From assembly GCA_023333565.1 (NCBI GenBank), contig JAJKFH010002781.1:576501-640500 (forward strand): a stretch of 64,000 bases of DNA. Direction: 5' to 3'. The notes beneath the pieces are model-generated. The model did not search any database and was not told the origin of the DNA. It was given only the letters and a program-made list of their open reading frames with translations. The stretch is from Puffinus mauretanicus. Lineage: Eukaryota; Chordata; Aves; Procellariiformes; Procellariidae. Each line of letters opens with the position of its first letter. The first letter of the stretch is position 1. Made by a program: the position numbers and the translations under genes. Positions 25,401 through 38,700 of the stretch are shown in pieces.

Positions 25401-28400
25401 AGAAGGCTGTGGATTTATCTTTCTGAATGACGACTTTACTATTTTTGTGTATGCTTAAGAAATTGGAAAGTATAGGTTTTAAGACAGTCAATGGATAACA
25501 AAATTAAATAAGCACTGATTCTCATTTAGATGAACTCAGCTCTGAAGATTTTCTAGAGATAAATCCCAAATGAAGGGTCTTGGATGGACTGAGAAGATTA
25601 TCCATTTGCTAGAAATTTGAGGCAAGACAGGCCTTGTTATGAAGGGTAAAACAACAATAAAAAGACGCTAGCTGGCTTACTAAGGCAGAACTACTGAAAC
25701 AGTACTTTCAAATATACCAGAGTATATTTAGCAGTGTTTAATATTTTCAAGTTCATGATTTATTGGATGAACCATAGTCGATGACTTTTGTGCAGCTCAA
25801 TAGCTGTTCAAATAATGGAAAGAATAGCAGCAGTTTTGTCTAGTAATTCAGTGATAAATTCATTCTGGTGTTGAAGCAGCTTTAAGGCTGAGCAATAATG
25901 GAAGGGGCATGGGAGAACCTAGAATAGCTGTGAAAGAGGCAGTGATATTAGAGATACAACACTGGATTTGACTGCAATATCACATAGAAAGATTACCCTG
26001 GAGAACTGGTAATCTATAAAAAAGGCAACTGCAGACATAACATAGGTTGTATTAGTGCAAATAAATTTTAAAGCTTTCTTTCATGTGAAAACATTTCTAG
26101 AAAGATGGATGGATAAAGAGCAGAATGTTCAGCCCAGATAGGAATGCCACTGGTGCTTGCTCATTGCAGAGGCAAATTTGGAAATGTTGCCCCTGAAGAG
26201 AATTACATGTAAATGTAACATGTTCTCTGCTAACTTTAATTTGACAAATCAGAACTGTGTCTCTGTGCTAGATTACACACTTTGAAGTTTCTTTCCCCCA
26301 AAACCACTTTCCTAGTTTTTAGCTAGAAGAAACATCTTTCTCTGTCTCTCTTCCCCGCCCCCCCCCTTGCCCCCAAAGAGGCAAAGACATTGCAGCACCT
26401 GAGACTGTCTCTAATTAAAATTTTAATTATTAAAAAAAATCTAATTAGTTACGTAGAAGAATCATGACACCTTTTCCTCTAGCTATCAACTGACTGTTTC
26501 ATGAAGGAAGGGATGTCGATTTTAGGAGTGGAACTTTGAATAACTAGACAGCAATGACAATATAAAAAATAGCCATATTAACTAGCATGAAAACAATATC
26601 AACCCAGGTAGTGCACTGCTTGTATACATGTTTGGTGGCAGTCATAATTTTATCATACAATCCACACAGACTGACCCACACCGATCTTCTCTATGGCACA
26701 CTGGGTTTAATGTGTCTCTAGAGTTTTTGGTTGCACTAGGAAAGAACAAGGGAAATGGTTTTCAGTGAGCTCATTAGGTATGAACTTATGACATTGCATA
26801 TTCTACTGATTCCTGGCAGTAAAATTTAAGGCTTGGTTTTCAGGTCTGTAGAAGGAAGTATAATGCCACTGTGATTCATGGCAGATATGTAACATCAGCG
26901 GCACACCCTTTTAGGGCAAAAAGTTGTTCTAAACTGTGTGCAGCCATGAGACAGAAAGATGACAGAGGGTTTGCCCAAAATTAACAGCAATGACACATTT
27001 TTTTGTTGATTAAGTTAAGCTTAAGCTGCTTAACTGAGGTGGGAAAATGACAGAAGTGAAGACTGACCTGACCCAAAAGCTGTTATGGAGAATCATACAG
27101 TTCACAGCAGCTATCCTGGGAATGAAGTGACTAAGATTAACTGGACCGCCCTGTGGTCTGTTACTGGACAAATTTTATTTTTTTTTTTTTACCCCTTGGT
27201 CTGCAGGAACATTGACTAACATGGGAAAAATGTCCTGGACATAACTGATTTGAACAACTGAACCAAATTAAAAATGATTATCCCTATCCCAGACAGCCCA
27301 GGCTTATTGGTATAAAGGTTATTTGATTCTGTTGTTTTCTCCTTGCGATGCACAGGCCTACATCTTCTGACTGTTGGCTCCTCAACAACTAACAGCAACT
27401 GTCTACTTCTGTCCAGCCCTGCTCCTTCCAAGAGACGTTCAGCCTCTTACAGCACAGTGTCTCCAGTAGCTGTTGCTCCTGGCCTGCTGCTCCTGCTCTC
27501 TTCTGTCACTTTACTAGCCATTTTCCCCTCACAGAGTCCTTTATACTGCTGAATTTTTTATTAGGTGTATTTTGGGCTATGGAGCAACATGATGCTACCT
27601 AATGAGCTACCAAATTTGTTGGTGTAATTCCACTTCCCTTGGTGGGACAATATTCCAGTTTTCTTTGGGTTTAAAAGAAAAGAAACTATTGACAGATGAT
27701 TTTAACAAAGCTTTTCTGACATCAAGACCTAGACTTATGTAATTTGAAAAATAATTTTTGTCCATTAATGGTATTCAGTAGTGCCAATTCTCAAATAAAT
27801 GTGAAGACTTGCTTGCAGTTCAGCAGATCCAAATGAAATGGATTGGGATGGAATTTTCTGAAAACACTACACAGTAAAAAACACTTCTATATATATTATC
27901 TGTGTTTACAACCTTCTTAACTACTATTCCTCTGAATAAAAAGCCTCTTGTTCCCAGGCTAATGAGATTTCAAAGAAAAAGACAAGTGTGATTCTGTGGT
28001 GAGGACTTACTGAAAGTCTCTGTTGGAGCGCTTGGAAAGGCAGGCACTTCTAGTTCCTTTCTTTTGGGGCAGTTGCTTCTGTGTAGGGGATTTTTCCCTC
28101 TTGGGTCTTTTTTTGCTAAAGGTGTCTCACCTCTAAAACCCTTCTAAAAAGGAAAGATTATGTTCCTTTTCAAGGACATACACAAGGCAAGAAAGGTTGA
28201 ATTGATACTTAATGATAATGCAAAAAAAAAAAAAGCAAAACTGTTCTGAGAGGAGGTGAACTGTATTCAGACCAAAAGAGTATACCTTAGAGTTTTGAAG
28301 CACTGAAAAAGGATTTTTTGATAAAAGTTTCATTCCACCGTTAAATATTATTTTTATTGTAATAAAGAAATTATTACTATCACTGCTGCTACATTAAAAC

Positions 28401-31400
28401 ATGTGTGAAAGAAAGAAAAACAGAGAGATAAATTATTTAAGAGAAGTATGTGTTGTATATAGAAATGCTATCTGAGACTTCTAGTACAGCTTATCATCTT
28501 GTAGCTTTTAGAAACTAGTACTGAATAAAAACAAAGCCCAACAAACCTGCTGAGATTTGTCCTTACTACTTTGTGAAATTACATGAAGTAATTTCCCATA
28601 ACTTCCAATACCTGAATTAGCTTCCTCCCTTTCCCTCCAAAAATGTTGTTAGACTAATATATCAATGAAACTGATAACATCTTTGCTGCACTTACGGTCC
28701 TCTTGGACTTTCCTTTGTTAGGCACTTCCAATGCATTTCTAACTAATTCATGATTCATGATGGAGAAAATAGATGATTAACTTCACTCCTATGATACCTC
28801 CGTTGAGGTCAGTGGGAGTCTTAAAGTACCTAAAATCTGCTGTGCCAGATCATAAAAAGTCAAATAAAGCTTCAAATTATTGTGGATGCAGGTTTCCCTG
28901 CCCTAATTTTTAAGATCCTGCTTTGTATTAGATGAGCAAATGCAACCCCCAAAGATATAGCATAGTTAGCTAATACATAGTCATGATATTTTAAAATGAA
29001 ACTGTTGTATCAAATTTTTATGCGTTCCATGTTATGGTTGTTCATAAATAATATATCATAAGCCTGGATTGTCAAACCAAGCTTTTGAATAAATATCCCA
29101 CAGACTAAAAGAAGGTAAGGATAAAAATTAATAGCAAGAGACTGGAACCCTTGCTCCAGGAAAATATATTAATGAAAAAAATTATTTGGATCAGATCTTA
29201 AAGTGAGCAGGAAATGTCCTCCACAACCATTTTATTCCTTATTGACTATTTAAATCTCCATTCAGCATTTTAGAATTCATGAAAAATAGTAATCCATAGT
29301 AATCATGTTAATGTGTACTCACTATGTAGCATACTATATGCCATAAAAAGTCTCCTAAAGCTGGTGTTTTCCCTCTTTTTTTAACGAGGATTTTTTCATG
29401 TGGTACCAGATTTTGTCATTCATAGTTAGATTTGTTATTCCACTGACTATTGCATAGTTAATTCTTGAAGGCTATCAAATGCTTCCCATCAGCTAATGAT
29501 TTTTTAGTTTGTATATGATATATTATCATTCTGGATACTGTCCAAATTCACTGAATCAAATGACCTGGGCATTTTTTTTCTTGTCACCTGCCTAAAGATT
29601 TTAAAGCTGCAGACCCAAGTTTTGAAATTGAACTTTTAAAAAGGCAATCAGTAAACCACAACCACTTAGTTTAGGAAACACCTGAAATACTGATGGCACC
29701 TAGTGTAAGTAGCAGGGTTTGTGACAGCACATTAAAACTGGAAGAAAAAGTCACATATTAAGTTGATGTAGTACATAGTTGTTTCTGCAGTACTCCTTAT
29801 TTTTTGAAAATTAAACAGTGATGTTTATGAGTCCCTATGTTTATACATTGTGCAGCTTTATCACTGTAGCTGCAAAGGCTAGTTTTATAGTCTATAGTCA
29901 CTTAGAACAAGGAAGTATATTCCAATTATACTAAAACCGAGGACACTAGCTTTTCCCAAATTTTTACAGTTTAGAAAAAATATTTCGTTTCGTTCGAATA
30001 CTGAAAGCTTCCAACAGGGGAAAATACTCAACAAAATATTTCATGGTAAGAAAACATTCAGGATGCAATATCTCTTTGTTGGAATCACAAATTAATAGAT
30101 TCTGAAATTCAGCACTCAACAAGTCATATTCAGCAAATGTTAGTTTATAGCAGAATATTTTAAATTGTTATGTGTGCAATATTGATACTAATTTCCAATT
30201 AAATTAGTACCATATAATGAAAATCAAAGTAATTCACAAATATTAAAGATTTTAAGTACTCTATTTTTTTTTGCCATAAACTTTAATTCAGGTTGATATT
30301 TTCTGGACTTGGGTCATTTGACAAAGTATTTTTCTGTAAAATTTAGCAGGCACCATTCTGTTTTCTTTTCTTTCTTCTTCCTCTCCTCCTGCTCCATGTA
30401 GCGTAATTATTCAGATCTCTTCCACATTCACAGAATATTTCAGTGGTTACTGTGAGGACATGGAGCCAGGAGAACTATTACATCTCATGTGACTGAAGCT
30501 GAATTCTGGCATATTTTAAGAACCTATACAACTGTGTTGACCTGTTTTGCCCCATTAACTGGGAAAAAAAGGTAAAATAATAAAAAAAATATTAATTCTG
30601 CTGATATGTGATTGTTCCATTTGTACAGGCCATTCCCTGTAAAGCATGTGAACTCCCCTTCCCCAAGAAACATTACTTCAGGAACTGTAAAAAATAGGAA
30701 CTGTCATTAAAAGGTTGATAGTTACACACTGAGCAGCAGTGTTGTACAACCTCTCAGAGATGAGCCTTGATCCCGCAAGATGCAAGGTTATTTTATATGT
30801 GAATAGAACAGGATTTATGTAATAAACCTGTGCATTTACAAAAGGCAGATTTTCTACATACACTTTACTTTACACAGGCTACTTTACTAACAATGAATTT
30901 GAGGCAATAGGAATGGAGAATGTACAGCAAATCAAAATAGCACATGCATGTCAGACTAAAAAAAGTCTAAACACTGTGAAGTAGGAGTAGATGAAAGGTG
31001 ACTTTTAAAGAAAATGTATTAAATGGGTTTCCTTTGACAATGCTGTTTGCCTGTCACACCCCGCTGATGTTCACTTTATTTGTTATCTTTTATGAAAGAA
31101 TATCTTTTCATCTGCTTGTTACAGCTAGAAAACGACATAGTTACTTGAAGTAGTTTTAGTTTTATCTGAAACAAGAATAATTAGCACTCTGGAATCAACT
31201 GCCCATATTTCATCAAAGCTGCTTTATGCCATATTAGAAGTTAATACTCTGTGCAATTGCTTACATTCCTTCTACTGCATGGCTTTTCATTTAATGTCAT
31301 GAGACACAGTCCTCAATAAAAGCAGTCAGCAGAAGAAATAAGTTGAGATAACCTTTGGCATAGATGTATAAACTTAATAAAAGTCGAGTAAATAACAGCA

Positions 31401-32166
31401 GAATGGTAATCATCCTTGCCTACTTAAACCAGACAGAAAAATAATGTTTGACTAGATAGGTCCCCAATGCTGATTCAGGCTGACTTCAGGCAAGACTCTT
31501 CCCATAATAGATATTTTTGTAGTTAAAAGCTCCCTATAAACAGAGAATCTTGTAAATTTAATGTGAGTTCCTGCACCACCTGTCAAGCACTTTTGTCTTC
31601 TTCTGTGGTTTGGAGAGTTTCTACAAACAACAGGTCACAATATTTAAAGATGTTTTAATTTACCTTTTTTATTGAACTTTAGTTTTTATTATTCCTTAAA
31701 CAGCCTGATTCGGCAGGAGGCCCATAGGCTAGCCCAAGCCCAGGGGATGCTCTCCTTCAGCCCACCATTGGCTCCTTGGGAAGGAGCCAGGGGGCTGTGA
31801 CTGCTGCTGGGAGTGGCAGCTCCCACCGGCTGGCAGCCAGACCCCAGGATGCTGCTGCCTAGAGGGCAGGAGGAGGAGTGGGGCAGTGAGAACGGTCCAG
31901 CGACCTGGCTGCAGCCCCACAGCTGTTAAGGCTGGCCCATTCTCTCTGCACTTGGCAGGAGTACTGCACTGAAATTCCTCAGCTGTGAAGATATTGCTCT
32001 TGCTGCTTTAAGTAAAACTGTTTTCTTCTAAGGCAATGTCAGCTCTTTACTGGTTTTCTTGCCTATGCTCTGTAAAAGATGTTGCATCATCGTCTCTTTT
32101 TTATAAAAGTGATAGCTGTCCTGTAGTCAAAGAAGGACTCTGCTTACCTGTATGGAAATCTGAGCA
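22411..32166. other. Gene-free host-type DNA
   Basis: AT-rich and without a supported gene. Two GC-richer patches (about 24440-24830 and 27340-27550) contain an AATAAA or TATAAA-like word and might be remnants of old LTRs, but I could not match them to a family. Homopolymers include T13 at 24932-24944 and a C-rich run at 26353-26374. The GC-richer block at about 31700-31950 is also unassigned. The 135-aa minus-strand frame at 23949-24356 shows no motif. Confidence 0.5.
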
Positions 32167-32731
32167 TGCGTTGTGGTTTGACCCCCGCCAGCAACTAAGC
32201 ACCACACAGCCCCTTGCTCACTCCCCCTCGGTGGGATGGGGGAGAGAATAAGAAGGCTAAAAGTGAGAGAACTCGTGGGTTGAGATAAAGACAGTTAACA
32301 GGTAAAGCAAAAGCTGTGCACACAAGCAAAGCAAAACAAGGAATTCATTCACCACTTCCCATCGGCAGGCAGGTGTTCAGCCATCTCGAGGAAAGCAAGG
32401 CTTCATCACGCGTAACAGTTACTTGGGAAGACAAACGCCATCACTCCAAATGTCGCCCCCGTCCTTCTTCTTCCTCCAGCCTTATATGCTGAGCATGATG
32501 TCATATGGTATGGAATACCCCATTGGTCAGTTGGGTCAGCTGTCCTGGCTATGCTCCCTCCCAGCTTCTTGTGCACCTGGCAGAGCATGGGAAGCTAAAA
32601 AGTCCTTGACTATAAGCACTGTGTAGCAACAACTAAAACATCAGTGTGTTATCAACATTATTCTGATCCTAAATCCAAAACACAGCACTATACCAGCTAC
32701 TATGAAGAAAATCCCAGCTGAAACCAGGACA
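32167..32731 (-). mobile_element. Solo LTR, ERV-L-like, antisense
   Basis: Read on the minus strand it opens TGTCCTGGTTTCAGCTGGGA and closes in CA. Shared blocks with the other LTRs of the window include the word TTTTGGATTT, the CCAAT-to-TATA promoter block, the 'ctgtctttatctcaaccc' block and the G-rich 'ccgagggggagtgagc' block. No internal retroviral sequence flanks it, so it is a solo LTR left by recombination between two LTRs. A clean target-site duplication is not visible: the flanks read GAGCA and GCAGG. The right boundary is firm; the left is inferred from the sister LTR at 47258-47851. Confidence 0.88.
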
Positions 32732-35700
32732 GCAGGAGTAGAGAGACTTTTGATCATTTCCAAAAAATTGCAAAATTTTTAGATTTTGCAATTGCAAATA
32801 GTCCTAAATGCATATTGCAAACATTCTAAATTAAACAGCTACTCACAATGATGAAGAAGGAAAAGGTCAAGAAAGTGAAAATTCACTTTCACTTCAACGA
32901 AGATCCTCAATCCAGGAATATCCCTTTCTGTGAAAAATGTTTGAACTTGGTCTTCTCTCCAGAAGAAATAATCTCGTTCCCTTCAGCAGATCCGTTTAGT
33001 TTTAACTTTCATTGAATTATTATGCCATAATATATTAAATTTTAAAGTAGCTGCAGTTACTTTTGCTCTTTGCATTTTCTTTCTTGGTTTGGGCAATGTG
33101 ATTTTGCTAATATTCCATACAAACTTCTCTGAGAAACAATGCCCAGTTTTTTCTATATCATCATTGCCCTTTCTATACTGAACCCCTGTCACATATATGT
33201 ACATCTAGCTGCTCTCTCCCTCCTATTTATAGTAAAGGGAAGGTCAAAGAGGCTGTGACTCTGATGCCTGTTCATAACCATCAGGCTGAGAGTCCATATA
33301 ACAGAGTCATTTAGAAATAGAATATTATCTCCGTGGTTTCTGGCATGAAACATTTACATAAGTGCCCCCAAAGTGGTTTCTCTGGCAGCCACGGTGCATT
33401 GTAAACTAATGCTTAATTTTTTGTTCAATGTCATTTCTAGGTCCCCTTGAATCTAGCAGCTTTCAAAATTTCTAAGTCCAAAGTATTTAAGATTGTTTTA
33501 TGTAGTATGTGTAGATCAGCAGTTTCTGTACTGTGGTACAATATATTGCTGTTCCCTTCATATCTGTGATAAAATATAACAACAGAGTAACATCAGTGGA
33601 AAATATGCATATCACATTGAGGTAGCTCACATTTAGCCAAAGAAAGTATAATTCAAAAAAGAATAATGTACTTAGTTTCAGTAACATCACCTTCTCTGTT
33701 TGTCCATTTTCATTGCCTTTTGCAACTCCTGCTAATTTAGTGCCATTTGAAATTTCACTAATGTGAAGTTAAATTTTTCTAGTGCTTTACTTTTGCTTTC
33801 CAGTTCTCCCCCGGGAGAACAATAAGACTGTAAAACATAATGGGTAACTACACTTTTAACTAAGACTTCTGCTGAGGAATTTTACCATTTGACTAAAGAA
33901 AAGATACTTTGCTGAAATGTTATTTGATTTATCCCTTGTAATCAGTTGCAGTTGCAAAACTTTCCTTTGCAGCAAAGAAAGGGATTTGGGATTGTTATTA
34001 ATATTACACTAAGGAGCAATTTGGTTCCTCAAAATTAATATCCATGATGTATAATGAGATTGGGTTGAAAGAAAGAAAGAAACGAGCTAGTTGAGCTAGT
34101 ACAAACCCGTGCCACTTGAATGGCATGGCACAGCACCATTTGGGGATGTAAGCTTGTTCTCACAGAGCAGGCTTAAGTGTCTATGCAGCCATTGCGCAGA
34201 GATATGCAATCCAGCTTTATTCATGTTTATGTGAAAAAGATCACTACTGGATCTGGACACAGTAAACACAGTACTCACACCCTTCAGTAATAGGGGTGGT
34301 GGAAAGAAAATGGGACAGAAGAACATGGAAATAACTGGAGCATACTCAGATTTTCCCTGATCCTTCTCCATGTGTGCTTCTTTATAGATAACCAGCGTGG
34401 CATGCGACAAAATTGATGATGTGAATTGCCATCTCTACTAAATGCAGGAACCAAAGATAAAGTCCTAACTTTCTGCTGAATACACTGAATAGCAGCACCA
34501 TGGGACATAAATACAAAATATTCCTACTTTGACAGGACAAAATATACTAATTTTCAGCCTATTCCTAACTGCATCTTTCTTGATGTGCTGACTAGAGCCC
34601 GTCTGGTATCAGTCATGTGATTCAGTGACTCTCTGTAGTCATGCATGCATATTTACAACTCTCAGCAAAATTACTATTAGGAAGTGATTAAGAAACTAAT
34701 TGGGTCATCACCCAGGAGGAAAAGCCTGTGATACTTATCAGCAGATATTCATTTTCATCACAAGCTCTTAGCTTCATCTGTAGTTCCCAGTTACAGTTGG
34801 TATAGCAAATATAACTCAACTATAGGAAATAACTGATAAAGCTATATTCCCTCTCTCTCCTCCCCCAAATTCCTGATGGAACTCTTGCAGACTGAAAGAA
34901 AAAGTTAATCACAATTTTTAGAGAAGTATTTTGAAGACACCACTGTACCAGATCTTTCGGTGACTAGCTTTTGGATACCTTTCTTACAGCTGAGACATAT
35001 AATTTTGGACATGTAGTAGGAGAATCACACCCTGCATCCACAGCAGAGGTCACAATTGCACATTGTCTAGATATTATTTAGTCTATTTTTTCAGATGCTG
35101 GAATTTGGTCATCTGCACAGATATCTTCCTACTTATTTTTGGTTCATCTTTTTAAACATACAGCCTTCTTCAAGCAAAATTATTTCTGGTGCTGAACAGC
35201 CTTTCTTTCTTATTCAGAAGGCATCTGAGAAATCTCTGCTTTCATGCTGAAATGGCAAAGGCTTATTTTATGTCCATAATGTTATATTGATCTGTTTTAA
35301 TAGAAATCCCAGGACATTCAGTTCTTCTTCCATTTATTTTCCTTGCTAGGCATTTGATTACTTATACGGTAGCTTAAGAAGGCTTTGTCAGATCTGACTC
35401 AACCTTATTCAAACAAGGATTCTTCCGGGGGGGGGGGCTGCTATCTTCTAGGTTTTTCCCTCTTAGATGGTCTGTTTCATAAAGCCTCTTACTTAAGCTG
35501 CTCAGCTTTTAAGCTTTATCACACAAACACTGCCTTGGCCACCTCACTTCCTGCTGCATGAGGAGCATGGGAAATCATATAGATTTTGACCATATTAGTA
35601 TGAGCTTTTTGAGTGTCTCCTGGATTTCCCCCTTACTGTGCAGGTAGCTTACATTTTTTAACAGACAAGTGGATCCTGGTTTTCCAAACAACTGGTGTTA

Positions 35701-38700
35701 AGCATTATAAAAACTATCATACAGAAGGAATGTAATCCATTTCCTATGCAGTAAGGTAAATGTCAGGTTAAAACAAGTCACTTGTATTAAGAGGGCAAAA
35801 AGTGCTTGGTACTTGCTGCAACATTGTGCTGATCTGAAAGAGGCTGCTTTTTTTTTTTTTTTTCTTTATCCTCATCCCTTTGAGTATTGCACCAAAGGGA
35901 TTAATTTGCTGGGGAATTATTAAGTGCTTTGCCTGCATACAAGGTCTTTTTAAATTACATTATGCCAAATAGTACTAAAATAATTGGATAGCTGACGATG
36001 TCATCTGCTGCAATAAATTTAGATAGTGAGTATTTGATCTAATTTAATATTGGGCATCAGATCAAAAACATTTGTTCAGTATCCCACTGATATCCCACTG
36101 AGTGAAATCTAAAAATATAAATATATTAAAATTGAGTCTAGCGATATGTGAATGTAGATTTACATATCTGTTTATTTTATCTTGATGATATGGTACCATA
36201 ATCAAATTGGACAGACTAATTATGAACTTTTGAATTAGTAAAATTAATTTGGATGTTACATCTACTCTGATTCTCCCAGTTAGAGTTCATCTGAAAAGCT
36301 GCTGTGTACTACTACAGAGGTACTGCGATGGAATTGTAATTCCTACTTGGCTGCCAAGAATTTAAATATTTCTTCTGACACCTTATTTGTGGGGGAAAGC
36401 TGGGAAAGAGGAGAGAAATTGTTTCAAAGTAACAAGTTGGTTTCAGGTTTTTCTAGAAAATAGGGTTTCAATCAAAACTATTTGAGATATGAACAGCTTT
36501 TTGAGATATATGATATCACACTTTGCAAAAATTATCATGACTTGTGATCCCTCAATTACAGAGAAATTACACTGTTCTTGTGTAAATCAGAATTTATAAA
36601 CCCACACGTCACAAACTGACATTTGTATATACATATGAGGTGATCTTGTCTGCATTTGCAGGAACACACCATAAAGCTCACTTTTCGGGGGGAGGCTGTT
36701 ACATTTATGTCCATGATGTACAGCTTATTATGCATTTAACTTCCTTGCATGATAGGAGATTTTCCCAGCATTTACATTAATTTTTGATCTAGTTGATGTT
36801 TGCTGTGCTATAATAAACCAAAGTTACTGGTCCTTACTTTGAAACAAGAAATGGGTTTTGTGGATCCCACTGGTTTTCCTATGCACATCATGCAGTGATT
36901 TTCTAAAGGAAGAAAAATATCTTTACATATCATGCAGCCTTCTGTTCTTTTCCTTGTTTTGCACCTAACACTATTTACTTTTTTTCCTGTTAAGTATTAT
37001 CTGAATCTATAAGCCAAAGAATTCCCATATGGTAATCACGGTTCATTTTACCTAACATTAAGGGGCAACAAAGAGAGGCTGCTGGCACAGTGAGCAATTG
37101 CTGCATTTCTTTCTGTGCTTGCTGGGAGCTAAGCGCCCAGGACTGGTATGGGGGTGTAACAGGAACGTCTGGCCTGCCCTTGGGGTGGGTAAAGGCAGGC
37201 TGCAGTGGCAACAGCTGATGCTCTTTTGCTGATGGTAAAACATCTCATTAATGCAAATGCTATTCTTGATAGAAAACAGTTTGGGGTGCTCAGTCATTAA
37301 TTCTGTCTGTGTATAGTTCTTCTCTATCGCTTCAAAAGCCCTCTTCCCAGTAACCTGTGTATTTTCTTCTTTCCCTGCCTTAACAATTACTGAAGATTAG
37401 TTATTCTGTGAGAAGAGAGCTGATATGACGCACGAATACCCAGCCATAAGGATCTGTGCAGTGGTCCAAGAATGCCTCCTCATCTATCTAAGGTCATCCA
37501 CCAAAAAATGATAGGAACAAAATCTGAATTTGTTTTATATATTTTGTGCTCAGTGTTCTGGTGCTATTGACTTTGGTCAGTATGGTCAGGATAGTTAAAA
37601 TTCTTCATGGCTTGGCAGAAAAAGCACAGCATAGCCAATAACTCCCAAAGCAAGGTGCTACAGTTGGTAAATTACTATCCAAACTAAGTTTGAATATAAC
37701 CAAAAATGCTCTCCATCCAAGTATTTTGGCTATATGATGGATGTGTGTAATCGAGCATAACCCATCTGATGGGAAGAACCACAGGTGCCCCTCTCAGCCA
37801 GACTTGTTAGGTAAAAATGGTGGGCATGCACGGCAGTGAGTCCCTGGCCAACCTAACTAATGAACGCTGTTACAGGACTTCATGTCACAATGAATAAAGT
37901 CACAGGACCTGAGTGCTGAAGTGTGTATACTGCCTCAAAAAGAGACATAGGGGAACCTTAGCTGTTACAGTAAAAGGATTAATCTGATGTAACTCTCAGC
38001 CATATAGGATAAAATGGGTTTAAAATAGTTTCTTGGTAATAATCCTGTGTATCATACCCTTACCCTACCTTTTTCTTGAAAAGTTGCTACTGATACCATT
38101 TCTGAAGACTTACATTGGGAATTTTTTGATAGACTTCAACACAACTGTCTACAGACAGGAAACAAATTAATTTTTTTTGCTTTTAAAATGTATTGTAGTA
38201 TTCTAATATTTAAAATACTTTAAAAGATTTGCATACATCTACTATGTTTTAGGCACTTTAATAACTTGTCTTGCAGATATTCTAAATTCTGTTAACATTA
38301 TTTTAGTCCCCTTCTCATTAAAACACACTGCCTGCTGAGTTCTCAGAACAATACCCTAATGAAGATATTCAGACAAAATCTGGAGAGAAAAGATCTTCAT
38401 TTCCTGTATAGCAGTGTACTGTGATAAAATTAAACCTTTTACACTTTTGCGTATAATAGAAGAAAATTATGAAGGAGTATGTCTTATGATCACATAGCTA
38501 AGCGTGGCTAGCTTCCTTCTGAACTAAAAACAACCCCAACAGTAGGAGGGATAATACTTTTAACTGGAATAATAGACACATAATCTTGTCTTCAGGGTCC
38601 ATAACAGAACCAGCAAACTTTGGTGTAAGTACAGTTTCATAGTTTACTTTCTCGGTATGAAGGAAGGAATATAGATAACACGGTTTCCTCTCAATCTTAC

